From: Alkalinema pantanalense
Lineage (GTDB): Bacteria; Cyanobacteriota; Cyanobacteriia; Leptolyngbyales; Leptolyngbyaceae
Length of the DNA: 64,000 bases
Reading direction: 5' to 3'
Assembly (NCBI RefSeq): GCF_050753345.1
Contig: NZ_JBLZFX010000011.1
Span: 33,516-97,515 of the forward strand
Shown here: piece after piece, positions 26,954 through 34,361 of the stretch
Position numbering within the stretch: the stretch's first letter is position 1
How the letters are laid out: each line of letters starts with the position of its first letter
Program-made: the position numbers and the translations under genes
Notes under the pieces: generated by a model
What the model saw: only the letters and a program-made list of their open reading frames with translations
What the model was told of the DNA's origin: nothing
The model's database searches: none

Positions 26954-27759
26954 TTAAGTTTTTCAAGAGTTAATGGGTTTCTATCGCTATACCACTCTCC
27001 GTAAGGTTTGTTGCGCCTGTCATCCAAATCCATAATCAATCTATATTTTTTGGCAAGTGACTGGAAAAATTGAGATTCTTCCCGTTCGTAGAGCCGTTGA
27101 ATTGCCCACAAGTAATAGTCAATAATCTGTAAGCCTGCAACTTCAGACGGATAGGCAGGCTTTATAAGGACTGAACTGTTTGAACTAATTTTCCACTGAG
27201 TCTCAAAATTCTTTTGGGCTTGATTAATAGCTTGCTCTAAAGCTTCCTCACGGGCTTCCTTGCCACGTCTAGCAATGGCGATCTGAATAATATCTGCTTT
27301 ATGAAGCAAGTTTTTAAACAGGCGTTTAATCAGGTCGTCATAGATTGCATTTTGTTGAAGCTTCTTACCCAGGCTCTTGTAATCTACTTTTGCTGCTTCA
27401 GCGATTTCAGCCTTGCTGCGAATTGCTACAAAAACTTTAATGTCAAAGGATTGAATGAGTTCAAAAACCTTTTCTCGAACCTCCGCATAGTCATCTTTTG
27501 CATGAAAGGCAACGGCTGTCTTTTTGGCTTCCGGTTGCATTGAAGGGATGCCTTTGTAGCGCGGGTGAGTCATCAGGCTCGAGCGAAGCGCTTCTAGTTC
27601 CCAAGCAACTTGCTCTGGATCGGCAATTTGAGCAACACCCATCATGAAAAATTTGGATGCTCCGGGTTGCCCTACGATGATGCGACCCTTTTTATCAAAG
27701 AATGAGAGATCACCTGCCTCATCGACAAAGTAATGACGAAATTGAATTTCTTCTGACAT
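26944..27759 (-). CDS. DUF3800 domain protein
   Basis: A 271-residue protein with the DUF3800 signature at the N-terminus, YFVDEAGDLSF (Asp13, Glu14, Asp17), followed by FMMGVAQI and AFHAKDDY and, near the C-terminus, LQIIDYYLWAIQRLYE. The family is thought to have an RNase H-like fold with acidic active-site residues, and it occurs in mobile and defence regions. No partner protein is adjacent. Its 3' end forms part of a folded RNA element (26890-26953), which recalls RNA-associated toxin systems. AT content is higher than in neighbouring core genes, which suggests transfer. Confidence 0.85.
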   Translation of the reverse strand: MSEEIQFRHYFVDEAGDLSFFDKKGRIIVGQPGASKFFMMGVAQIADPEQVAWELEALRSSLMTHPRYKGIPSMQPEAKKTAVAFHAKDDYAEVREKVFELIQSFDIKVFVAIRSKAEIAEAAKVDYKSLGKKLQQNAIYDDLIKRLFKNLLHKADIIQIAIARRGKEAREEALEQAINQAQKNFETQWKISSNSSVLIKPAYPSEVAGLQIIDYYLWAIQRLYEREESQFFQSLAKKYRLIMDLDDRRNKPYGEWYSDRNPLTLEKLKRS

Positions 27760-27879
27760 GCAAGGAGAAACGGAATATGTTTGAACTATTTTACACTAAC
27801 CTGCAATCACAGCTTCTAACTCCGCGATCACCTCGTCCTCAACATTGATAACCTTTTACATTGTCTCAAACACGGGTGC

Positions 27880-28042
27880 CAATTAGGGTGGCTGATTGAT
27901 CCAGATGACTATTCTATTCTTACTTTTATTCCCCCACGAAGAACCCAACGTTTTTCGTGGAAGTCACCCACTATCAATCCCAAAAGACATCAAATTAGCA
28001 CTCACCGCTGAGCAAATATTTGCATGGCTAAAAATCAAGTAA
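27880..28042 (+). pseudogene. Uma2-family endonuclease remnant (C-terminal part, frameshifted)
   Basis: Frame 1 reads LGWLIDPDDYSILTF, then the reading continues one frame over as LFPHEEPNVFRGSHPLSIP...LALTAEQIFAWLKIK and a TAA stop. Together these make the C-terminal third of a Uma2 (DUF820) protein with a frameshift in the TCTTACTTTTATTCC stretch. The N-terminal two thirds are missing. It marks decay of an accessory gene next to the DUF3800 gene. Confidence 0.7.
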
Positions 28043-28390
28043 CGTTAATGGAATTGAACAAGCAAAGAGGATGACTAGAAGGATAAGCGATCGGCTCATT
28101 TTCCCAAAAAACTGTCTACGGAAGCAGAGATGGTGGTCGTTGAGAGCTATCGTAGTTCTTTCTGTCTCATTTGTTTGATGCAAAGTTCGATCGATCTTTC
28201 CAATTTCTCCGTGGACAGTCGTTCCGAGTTAAATCTTCAGAAAATCTTCCTCATTAGCCCAACTTCATTTTTAGTGTTGGAATTTTCTACTGCTATTTCA
28301 GGATTTTTGTGATTGTTGCAATCGTCTACGTTGGGATCAGTATAATCGGGCGGGTTATGATGGTAGGCATGATGTTTAAGGGTTAAGCCT
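28043..28390. other. intergenic region holding one copy of a 39-bp direct repeat
   Basis: A 39-bp segment at 28118-28156 (ACGGAAGCAGAGATGG...) recurs at 29132-29170 with two mismatches, bracketing the first small-protein/protease module. Otherwise no gene is supported. Confidence 0.5.
28118..28156 (+). repeat. 39-bp direct repeat, left copy
   Basis: It begins ACGGAAGCAGAGA and contains GGTGGTCGTTGAGAGC. The right copy at 29132-29170 is 37/39 identical. The two lie on either side of the 28391-29034 two-gene module. Confidence 0.75.
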
Positions 28391-28666
28391 ATGGCAATTC
28401 GACAACCCCGTTATCCCAAAGAAGAGTTCGCCCGTCGTGGCAATGAGATTTATGAGTCGCAGGTGCGCGCTCAAGTCGAGGAGGGCAATCACGGCAGGAT
28501 TGTCGCGATCGACATTGAAACTGGAGCCTTTGAAGTTGCTGACGCGCCGCGCGTCGCCGTCGATCGTCTGTACGACCGTCACCCTGATGCACAGCCCTGG
28601 GTCATTCGGATTGGACATCGGGCAGTGTTTCGCATCGGCAGCCAGAGTTTAAGGCCGTCGGTATGA
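28391..28666 (+). CDS. small protein of a duplicated two-gene module, copy A
   Basis: A 91-residue soluble protein whose stop overlaps the next gene's start (ATGA). It contains RYPKEEFARRGNEIYESQVRAQVEEGNHGRI, then VAIDIETGAFEV and DAQPWVIRIGHRAV. Close paralogs lie at 30849 and 31347, and copies A and C are each followed by a clan AA protease gene. The N-terminal half looks like a charged helix, the C-terminal half like a beta unit. The function is unknown. The pairing and size would suit an antitoxin or an inhibitor/substrate of the protease, which is inference. Confidence 0.8.
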   Translation: MAIRQPRYPKEEFARRGNEIYESQVRAQVEEGNHGRIVAIDIETGAFEVADAPRVAVDRLYDRHPDAQPWVIRIGHRAVFRIGSQSLRPSV

Positions 28667-29034
28667 TGTTCGGTGTGGTGAGCGATAGTTGTGAGGCGAT
28701 CATCAAAGTTACGATCGGTGGGGCTGAAACTCCTAAAGTCACAGTTGATGCGCTGATTGACACAGGTTTTACCAGCTTTTTGGCACTGCCACGATCGGTC
28801 ATTGAATCACTCGGATTACCTTGGCATTTTAGTGATGTTGGTACCCTAGGGGACGGGAGTGAGGTCATTTTCGAGGTCTACACGGGGCATGTGATTTGGG
28901 ATGGAGCGGTTCAGATTATTGATGTAGTTGCTTCGGAAGCGATGCCTCTGGTTGGGATGGGGCTGTTGTATGGATTTAAGTTGCAGATAGAAGCAGTTGA
29001 GGGCGGTATTGTCGCAATCGAAGCAATCCGCTAG
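28663..29034 (+). CDS. clan AA (retropepsin-like) aspartic protease, copy A
   Basis: A 123-residue protein with DALIDTGFTSFLALP, where Asp33 is the expected catalytic residue of a dimeric retroviral-type protease. The second hallmark, an I-G-M-x-(L/F)-L segment, is seen as PLVGMGLLYGFKLQIE. It has no membrane segment. The start overlaps the upstream small-protein stop by four bases, so translation is coupled. It resembles short prokaryotic clan AA proteases common in cyanobacteria, whose role is not established. Confidence 0.8.
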   Translation: MMFGVVSDSCEAIIKVTIGGAETPKVTVDALIDTGFTSFLALPRSVIESLGLPWHFSDVGTLGDGSEVIFEVYTGHVIWDGAVQIIDVVASEAMPLVGMGLLYGFKLQIEAVEGGIVAIEAIR

Positions 29035-29406
29035 CATGAAATTCTGGCTTGTGCAAGGTCTAACATAGTCCCTGAGGCGGACTGGATAACACTGGTCGGT
29101 TGAATTCAAGAGACTGCCAGCATCGGGTGAGACGGAAGCAGAGAGGGTGGTCGTTGAGAGCGATCGTAGTCGTTAATTGCTAATGGGCAATGTTAGTGGA
29201 ATATTTGGTTTCGATCGCGCCACCCATCAAAATGACGATCTAACCCAAATTATTGATCTCCTCTCACCAAAAAATTATATAGATCGCGCCACAAATGATG
29301 AGGATGAACAGGTACAGCCATGGTCAGCAGACCAGCTTAGACTTCGGAAAGACATTGGATAAGTTTTGAGCTTAAAATAATCAGTAGCTTCAACCAAACA
29401 ATTCCT
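29035..29406. other. spacer with right copy of the 39-bp repeat
   Basis: GCAAGGTCTAACA lies about 20 bases after the protease stop and recurs after the second protease gene (32037-32049). The 39-bp repeat copy is at 29132-29170. A 61-codon frame (29177-29362) is not convincing, although its DNA shares a TTAGTGGAATAT stretch with 30672. Confidence 0.45.
29132..29170 (+). repeat. 39-bp direct repeat, right copy
   Basis: 37 of 39 positions match 28118-28156. The two copies are about 1 kb apart and bracket the first module. Confidence 0.75.
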
Positions 29407-29620
29407 ATGAGCATCAGTCTTACCCCTGATCAAGAACGCCTGATTCAGACGAAACTCCAGTCTGGTAAGTACCGCTCTGTCGAAGAAATGCTTGAAATGG
29501 CGCTGCGATTACTGGACGAATCCGATCGTGCCGATACCGAATGAGTAGAGGAAGTCCGCTGACGGTAAAACCTTCGTTAATCAGATGTTAGAACGGTTCC
29601 AGCAAGCAAATCAGGCATAG
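29407..29620 (+). pseudogene. ParD-like antitoxin pseudogene
   Basis: ATG 29407 opens MSISLTPDQERLIQTKLQSG, then KYRSVEEMLEMALRLLDES, a ribbon-helix-helix ParD/CopG-type start. A TGA at 29542 stands where the family usually has Trp. Readable VEEVR follows, then a shift to another frame giving DGKTFVNQMLERFQQANQA and a TAG at 29618. So there is one nonsense change and a short deletion. The truncated 45-residue peptide could still be made. Confidence 0.7.
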
Positions 29621-29622
29621 GT

Positions 29623-29799
29623 ATGAGTCGCTACGTCATCAACATTCTTGCCAGCCGAGATCTCAAAGAGATTGCAGACTACTTTACTGAAAGCAGCCTT
29701 GAAGCAGGCGATCGGTTTTTTCGTGCTTTCGATCGCTATCGGTTTCTGCATCGGGAACTATTAGAGCATTTTGCTGATAAAGCCGGAGGTATCTCATGA
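29623..29799 (+). pseudogene. ParE-like toxin fragment fused to unrelated tail
   Basis: ATG 29623 lies three bases after the antitoxin remnant. The first 33 residues (MSRYVINILASRDLKEIADY, then FTESSLEAGDRFFRAF) match the N-terminus of RelE/ParE toxins. The remaining 25 residues (DRYRFLHRELLEHFADKAGG...) do not, so the toxin body has been deleted and joined to another sequence. The stop overlaps the next gene's ATG. It is almost certainly inactive as a toxin. Confidence 0.65.
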
Positions 29800-30071
29800 A
29801 TCAAAAACTAGTAGAATCCTTAGCCCAAATTATTCGATCGCTGTCGGATGAAGAGCGACAATGGCTGGAACGTGAAATCCACAAATCTACTACTTCAACG
29901 CAGGTTGAAGACTTAAAACATCGGCTGAAAGAATATGAAGACAAATATCAGATGCCATCAGAGCATTTCCATCAGCGTTTCCAGGCGGGAGAACTGGGAG
30001 ATGACATCGATTTTTTTGAGTGGAATACCTACTACGAAATGCTGACTGCTGCCCAGATTAAAGCCTCTTAA
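29796..30071 (+). CDS. putative antitoxin partner of a TumE-like toxin
   Basis: A 91-residue, mostly helical, charged protein (MNQKLVESLAQIIRSLSDEE...) that ends five bases before the next gene. The N-terminal part, SLAQIIRSLSDEERQWLERE, resembles short cyanobacterial antitoxin-like proteins. The pairing with a TumE/DUF6516-like gene supports an antitoxin role, but I see no clear DNA-binding domain. Its start overlaps the stop of the ParE-like fragment. Confidence 0.55.
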   Translation: MNQKLVESLAQIIRSLSDEERQWLEREIHKSTTSTQVEDLKHRLKEYEDKYQMPSEHFHQRFQAGELGDDIDFFEWNTYYEMLTAAQIKAS

Positions 30072-30076
30072 AGTCG

Positions 30077-30460
30077 ATGGATTTAGAGCAATACATTACT
30101 GCTGTCAATGCAAAACTGGCTGACAGCCCAATCACTAGCGCGATCGAGATTGTGGATGAGCGCATCCTTCTGAATCGTGGCTACTTCCGCGCTCGACTTA
30201 CCCTCACCAATTCTGACTTCCTTGAGGTTGCTGAATCCTTTACGCTTCAAGACAGCCAACTGATCACATTAGACTATCGGTATCAATGGATGGATGCCTC
30301 TAAACAAGTCCTCAGAAAACGCTGGGATAGCGTCAAACATTTTCCAGATTTGCCCAATTTCCCCCACCATGTTCACATCGGCTCAGAATCAAACGTTGAA
30401 GCTGGACTATCCCGAAATATTCTAGAATTCATAGGTTTTATGGAATCTGAATTGAGCTAA
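30077..30460 (+). CDS. TumE/DUF6516-like toxin
   Basis: A 127-residue protein with the pattern of DUF6516/TumE proteins: strands RILLNRGYFRARLTLTNSDFLEVAESF and LDYRYQWMD, then RWDSVKHFPDLPNFPHHVHIG and a C-terminal helix ILEFIGFMESEL. The YRYQWMD...(R)WD and PHHVH segments are the best candidates for functional residues. It lies five bases after its presumed antitoxin. The assignment rests on recalled family features. Confidence 0.6.
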   Translation: MDLEQYITAVNAKLADSPITSAIEIVDERILLNRGYFRARLTLTNSDFLEVAESFTLQDSQLITLDYRYQWMDASKQVLRKRWDSVKHFPDLPNFPHHVHIGSESNVEAGLSRNILEFIGFMESELS

Positions 30461-30848
30461 GCAAAGCTCTCCTGGCAAGCCGTATAACCGGGTCAAGAAG
30501 GGTATTTAACCCTTCCCTCCCAACCCTCGCAGGTTCGCACCAGGCGGATCAGGTCATATCCTTTCCAGCTCAGCCCTGTCGAAATCGCATGAAGCTTACT
30601 TGTCACCATTCTCAACAAGTTGCCAATGGGCATACACGGTTTCCGCTACTGTTTCCAGTAACACAGTCGTTAGTGGAATATGTGGGATCGATCGCTCATG
30701 TAGGCAATGAAGCTTTTAGATTCACAGATGACAATGACCAATTTGAGGACTCCACAATTCGCTCTGATGACTACAGCTTAGTCAGAGTCAGCAAATAGGG
30801 CAACATGACCTCACGCTATAATTGAGTGCAGTAACGCGAGGTTAGATT
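30461..30848. other. intergenic region without a supported gene
   Basis: AAGGGTATTTAACCCTT at 30497-30513 is a small palindrome. A 69-codon frame (30589-30798) lacks a ribosome binding site and recognisable features; it may be part of a decayed gene. Confidence 0.4.
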
Positions 30849-31124
30849 ATGGCAGTTCGTCAGAGGCGTTATGGCAAGGAAAAGTTGGCTCAACGAGGGC
30901 AAGAACTTTACGAATCTAGCATTCGGCAGCAGGTCGAAGCCGGAAACGAGGGCAAAATTGTGGCTATCGACATTGAAACCGGAGAGTTTGAAGTCGATCA
31001 GGATGTTGTCCCTGCCACCAATCGCCTATTCGAGCGGCATCCTGATGCCCAACCTTGGGTCATCCGGATCGGACATCGCGCCGTTGATCATTTTGGCGCA
31101 CGGAGCCTGAAGAAAAAACCATGA
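30849..31124 (+). CDS. small protein of the duplicated module, solo copy B
   Basis: A 91-residue paralog of the proteins at 28391 and 31347, sharing RYGKEKLAQRGQELYESSIRQQVEAG, then EGKIVAIDIETGEFEV and DAQPWVIRIGHRAV. No protease gene follows it; within 220 bases comes copy C. It may have lost its partner or act alone. Confidence 0.75.
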   Translation: MAVRQRRYGKEKLAQRGQELYESSIRQQVEAGNEGKIVAIDIETGEFEVDQDVVPATNRLFERHPDAQPWVIRIGHRAVDHFGARSLKKKP

Positions 31125-31346
31125 TGTGCGGGGTTGTGAATTTGCATTGGGAAGCAACCCTTTTAATCCAGGGAATGCAGTCGAAAAAGCATCCCTACTG
31201 GAAATAGCGCCAGCGAAATGAAGCAAATGTCAGAAATCGGAATGTACTGATTTTGGTCTGAATACCCAGGATTTTCAGATTGATAATCCCGCCAATTTTA
31301 GTTCGGGTTTAAAATAAAGGAGCACAGTCGATACAAGGTCAAGTTT

Positions 31347-31646
31347 ATGGCAGTTTCTCCAGAGGGGAGGTTTCACCAACGCCGCCCCCGCTACAGCAAA
31401 GAGGAATTTGCTCGACGTGGCGATGAGATTTATGAATCTCAAGTTAGATCGCAGGTCGAGGAAGGCAATCATGGCAAGATTGTGGCGATCGATATTGAAA
31501 CTGGAGCCTTTGAGCTTGCTGATGATACGATGACCGCAACTCGACGACTTTATGAGCGAGTGCCTGATGCTCAACCTTGGGTCATTCGGATTGGCTATCG
31601 CGCCGTTCATCGTTTTGGTGCACGAAGCTTGAAAGACATTCTATGA
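31347..31646 (+). CDS. small protein of the duplicated module, copy C
   Basis: A 99-residue paralog with about eight extra N-terminal residues. It keeps RRPRYSKEEFARRGDEIYES, IVAIDIETGAFEL and DAQPWVIRIGYRAVHRFGARS. Its stop overlaps the ATG of the next protease gene, as in copy A. Copy C is closer to A than to B over the first 60 residues. Confidence 0.8.
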   Translation: MAVSPEGRFHQRRPRYSKEEFARRGDEIYESQVRSQVEEGNHGKIVAIDIETGAFELADDTMTATRRLYERVPDAQPWVIRIGYRAVHRFGARSLKDIL

Positions 31647-32023
31647 TGATGCAGGGTTCCGTCAATCAAAACTACGAGGCGATGCTTTCCCTGGTGGTGA
31701 GGAATGGCGACAAACTAAAATCCATTGATGCTGTGATTGATACTGGATTCACGGGATTCTTGAGTCTCCCAATTGTGATTGTCACAGAGCTTGATTTGTC
31801 TTGGAGTTACCGCGATCGAGCAACCTTGGGCGATGGTAGCGAAGTCTTGTTTGATATTTACGATGCAATGGTGATTTGGGGTGGGCAGTATCGAGAAATC
31901 GAGATTAATGCAGCAGAGACAGAGCCGTTAATCGGGATGAGTATGTTGAGGGGTTATCGATTGCAAGTTGATGCGGTTCAAGGCGGATTGGTGAGGATTG
32001 CAGAGTTGCCGATCGTAATTTAG
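31643..32023 (+). CDS. clan AA (retropepsin-like) aspartic protease, copy C
   Basis: The 126-residue protein has DAVIDTGFTGFLSLP with Asp33 at the same number as copy A, and the second motif PLIGMSMLRGYRLQVD. LGDGSEV(L/I)F is shared by both copies. I use ATG 31643, which overlaps the upstream stop (ATGA); the longer frame from 31577 runs into the upstream gene. GCAAGGTCTAACA follows about 15 bases after the stop, as it does after copy A. Confidence 0.8.
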   Translation: MMMQGSVNQNYEAMLSLVVRNGDKLKSIDAVIDTGFTGFLSLPIVIVTELDLSWSYRDRATLGDGSEVLFDIYDAMVIWGGQYREIEINAAETEPLIGMSMLRGYRLQVDAVQGGLVRIAELPIVI

Positions 32024-32270
32024 AAGCTACTCGTGAGGCAAGGTCTAACAAGCCCCAGGCCAACGGACTCGTAAGGGCGATCGATTCCTGCATCTCACGC
32101 GCTTCGGCTCCCAATCTCAAGGCAACGCTGAATCTGGGTCAGATATTCTGGGTCAGATATTGATGTGCTAGTCGTGCTGAAGCCACCCGTCCATCCTGGG
32201 GAAGAAATCAGCAGATTTAGTGTGTGAGTATACTGAGACTAGAGATTTCACGTTGCTAGGGACCCAGCCC

Positions 32271-32402
32271 ATGACAAACCGCGAGCAATTGATTCAAGAA
32301 CTCGAACAGGCTCCCGATGATTTAGTACAAGCAGTGCTGGATTTTTTACATCGAGCCAAAGCGATACGCAGAAATCATCCCCTTGCAAAATTTGCAGGTA
32401 TC
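32271..32402 (+). pseudogene. antitoxin-like gene interrupted by the insertion sequence
   Basis: The frame starts MTNREQLIQELEQAPDDLVQ and continues AVLDFLHRAKAI...HPLAKFAGIL, typical of short cyanobacterial antitoxin-like proteins (DUF2281-like) that normally continue past FAGIL with an acidic helix. After about 44 codons the sequence passes into the left end of the ISAzo13-type element. The missing 3' part was not found on the other side of the element, so DNA was also lost there. Confidence 0.65.
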
Positions 32403-32425
32403 TTAGGAGATTTCCAGGAACAAAT

Positions 32426-33648
32426 CTACCCAGCAGCAGGTTGAATCAGGATGTCCCATTTGGGTAAATCTGGATTGCGCTGCAAACGAGTTTCAATTTC
32501 ACGCATCGCTGATTTTGAGAGTGAGATTCCTTTAACATAAGTATTTGGGTTAAACACAACGATGGGATGAATTCCCTTCCAAGTCATCGTTCGTGCCCAT
32601 TGCAGCATGGTGTTGAGATCTTTGAGTTGAGTGCCATTCCAGTGTTGTTCCAATATCCCCCAGCATCGCTCAATTGGATTGTATTTGCTGTGATAAGGCG
32701 GATAGTAAAGCAGTTGAATCGGCTTGCCAATTTGGTCACAAAACTGCACCATCCGCTTAAGAAATTGAGTACGAACGCCGCTGCTTTCCGGTCCATTATC
32801 GACCTTGAGTTGGAGCAGGGTGGTTTGGGTTTGTTGGGTCAAACTCAAGCCTGCCCACCAAGCTTGGAGCGTATCGACGATAAAGTCACTGGTTTTAGAG
32901 GAACTCCCAAAGTAGATAGACAATTGTCCACTGTCCTCATCGACAATGCCACAAGGAATGTACTTTTCTTGGCAACCTAAATCATGGTCACTCGCCTGGT
33001 TGTCGCCTCTGGTTTGACCGCCACGCGAATAGTCACCGATGTTGACGGTAGCTTTGCAATCGATGCTCACTCGTTTGACGCTACCATCGTCGCTCTTGCG
33101 GTCTTTGGCTTTGATGTTGGCAAAAATCGCATCCGTTTCGGGAAGTTTTTTTGGGGTTTGGCTTTGACGACAGCTTGCAATCGATAGCCCATCCGATTGA
33201 GAATCACAGCCATTGTGCTGGGGGCAGGCAATTGCGCTGGAGCAAATCCTTGCTGCTGCAATTGCACAATCGCTTCCTGAGCGGTTAAGCGGGTATAGGC
33301 AATCGCACTTTCAAACGTGGGGTCTTGTTGAGCATGAGCCTCGGCTAGCTCTCGTAGCGCAGCGGCGGCTTCTGGCTGCCGCTCTTCCCAGCGTTTCGTA
33401 CCCCCATACCCTGCTTGTGCCCCAATACACACGATTCCAGTTCGCTTCTCTGCCAGTCCTACTTCGACGCTCTCTCGTCCCCATCCGAACACTCGCTCTG
33501 CCAATCGAGCACTGCCCTTGCAATATTTCAATGTCATCTCGGCTTGAAAACTGCGCCGTTCGACTCCACGCAATTTGGATGCAGCCAAACAAAGGTCTGC
33601 AATTTGCGATGAACTAAGGGGATTTTCAGATTGAGGAGCGTTTTTCAA
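32426..33648 (-). CDS. ISAzo13-type transposase made by -1 frameshift
   Basis: Two overlapping frames encode one DDE transposase of about 407 residues. The first frame (33648-33067) begins MKNAPQSENPLSSSQIADLC and covers the DNA-binding part. The second (to 32426) carries VSIDCKATVNIGDYSRGG, VDNGPESSGVRTQFL and YHSKYNPIERCWGILE, the catalytic core. The junction holds the heptamer A AAA AAC (33151-33145), in the right phase for a -1 shift; without it the first frame ends after 30 nonsense-looking residues. Either programmed frameshifting makes the full enzyme, or the gene carries a simple mutation. Confidence 0.85.
33145..33151 (-). promoter_or_regulatory. -1 frameshift slippery heptamer
   Basis: Read on the minus strand the zero-frame codons are CAA AAA AAC, giving A-AAA-AAC, the classical bacterial slippery site. 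The frame that continues after a -1 slip reads KKLPETDAIFANIKAK, the expected ISAzo13 continuation. Confidence 0.75.
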
Positions 33649-33889
33649 GTCTCTGCTTCCTTGCTTGTTGGAACAACTGAAAGCATTTTACCCTGGGTAG
33701 TTTCTTTGTTAGAAATCTCCTAAAACATCGATCTTATCTACATCAGTTGCCGATTCTCTCAAAATGCTACGCATGGAGATACCGATCGCATAGATTGCCA
33801 AGCAAAACGCCTCGAAAAAGGCTTCAACCTTGCCCCCCAATAAACTGCTAGCAACCCTTCCCAAGAAGGCTATCAAATTTAACCAGTTA

Positions 33890-34135
33890 TTAAGCTGTTT
33901 GTTTATCCACACACTCTGATGGTAAGAATTGACCCAATAACTGTGGGTTTGGCAAAGGCTTGCCTTCTTCCAGGGTTGATTCAGTTAGCAATTCCAGAAC
34001 CTCACGGGCGTTTTGTAGAGCTTCTTCGTAGGTGTCCCCGTGGGTAACAGGTTGCATAACATCCTGAAACTCGGGCAGAAAAACTACGAAACAGTTATCT
34101 TCCTCAGACCACTGGATGACAATTGTGTATTTCAT
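33890..34135 (-). CDS. hicB: HicB-type antitoxin
   Basis: An 81-residue protein with the HicB N-terminal degraded RNase H-like fold: MKYTIVIQWSEEDNCFVVFLPEF, then THGDTYEEALQNAREVLELLTES. It neutralises HicA and usually binds the operon promoter. No separate DNA-binding tail is obvious, since the protein stops soon after LPSECVDKQ. The start overlaps the hicA stop by four bases. Confidence 0.88.
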   Translation of the reverse strand: MKYTIVIQWSEEDNCFVVFLPEFQDVMQPVTHGDTYEEALQNAREVLELLTESTLEEGKPLPNPQLLGQFLPSECVDKQTA

Positions 34136-34347
34136 TCTTCAAAATCCTCCAGGTTCTTGAGTTGTTCTAGCGCTTCATCCACTTGTTTTTCAAGGTAAGG
34201 CTTGGCATCATTACCATCTTTCCCAGCGATAATGATGGACTGGGACAGTTTAGGATGGAACCATTTGGTATGACTACCCTTCGCTGGTTTGTAGGTAAAC
34301 CCTGCTTTCAATAATAGACTTTTTAACTCTCTGATTTTCCTAGGCAT
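34132..34347 (-). CDS. hicA: HicA-type toxin
   Basis: HicA is a double-stranded-RNA-binding-fold mRNA interferase. From ATG 34347 the protein has 71 residues, MPRKIRELKSLLLKAGFTYK, then PAKGSHTKWFHP with the catalytic His26 in GSH. The C-terminal part, PYLEKQVDEALEQLKN, is typical. GGAGAGAGGAG precedes the start. The gene begins only 14 bases after the menB stop on the same strand, so it may be read from the menB promoter. Confidence 0.88.
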   Translation of the reverse strand: MPRKIRELKSLLLKAGFTYKPAKGSHTKWFHPKLSQSIIIAGKDGNDAKPYLEKQVDEALEQLKNLEDFEE

Positions 34348-34361
34348 TGGCTCCTCTCTCC

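Larger units (their letters stand above)
32403..33723 (-). mobile_element. ISAzo13-family insertion sequence
   Basis: About 1.32 kb. The left end TTAGGAGATTTCC and the right end (reverse complement) TTAGGAGATTTCT share 12 bp, and CTACCCAG recurs a little further in at both ends, so these are its terminal inverted repeats. A single two-frame transposase gene fills the element. Target duplication is not clear. The left insertion point is inside an antitoxin-like gene. Confidence 0.8.

Noticed and set aside
27985..28010. TTAGCACTC, one half of the CIRCE (HrcA) operator
   Set aside because: The second half GAGTGCTAA at nine-base spacing is absent, and the bases are part of the Uma2 remnant's coding sequence.
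30589..30798. 69-codon ORF in the accessory island
   Set aside because: No ribosome binding site or family resemblance; possibly debris from a decayed gene.
33709..33912. 67-codon minus ORF between the IS and hicB
   Set aside because: It overlaps hicB, and its last codons are supplied by the IS end.
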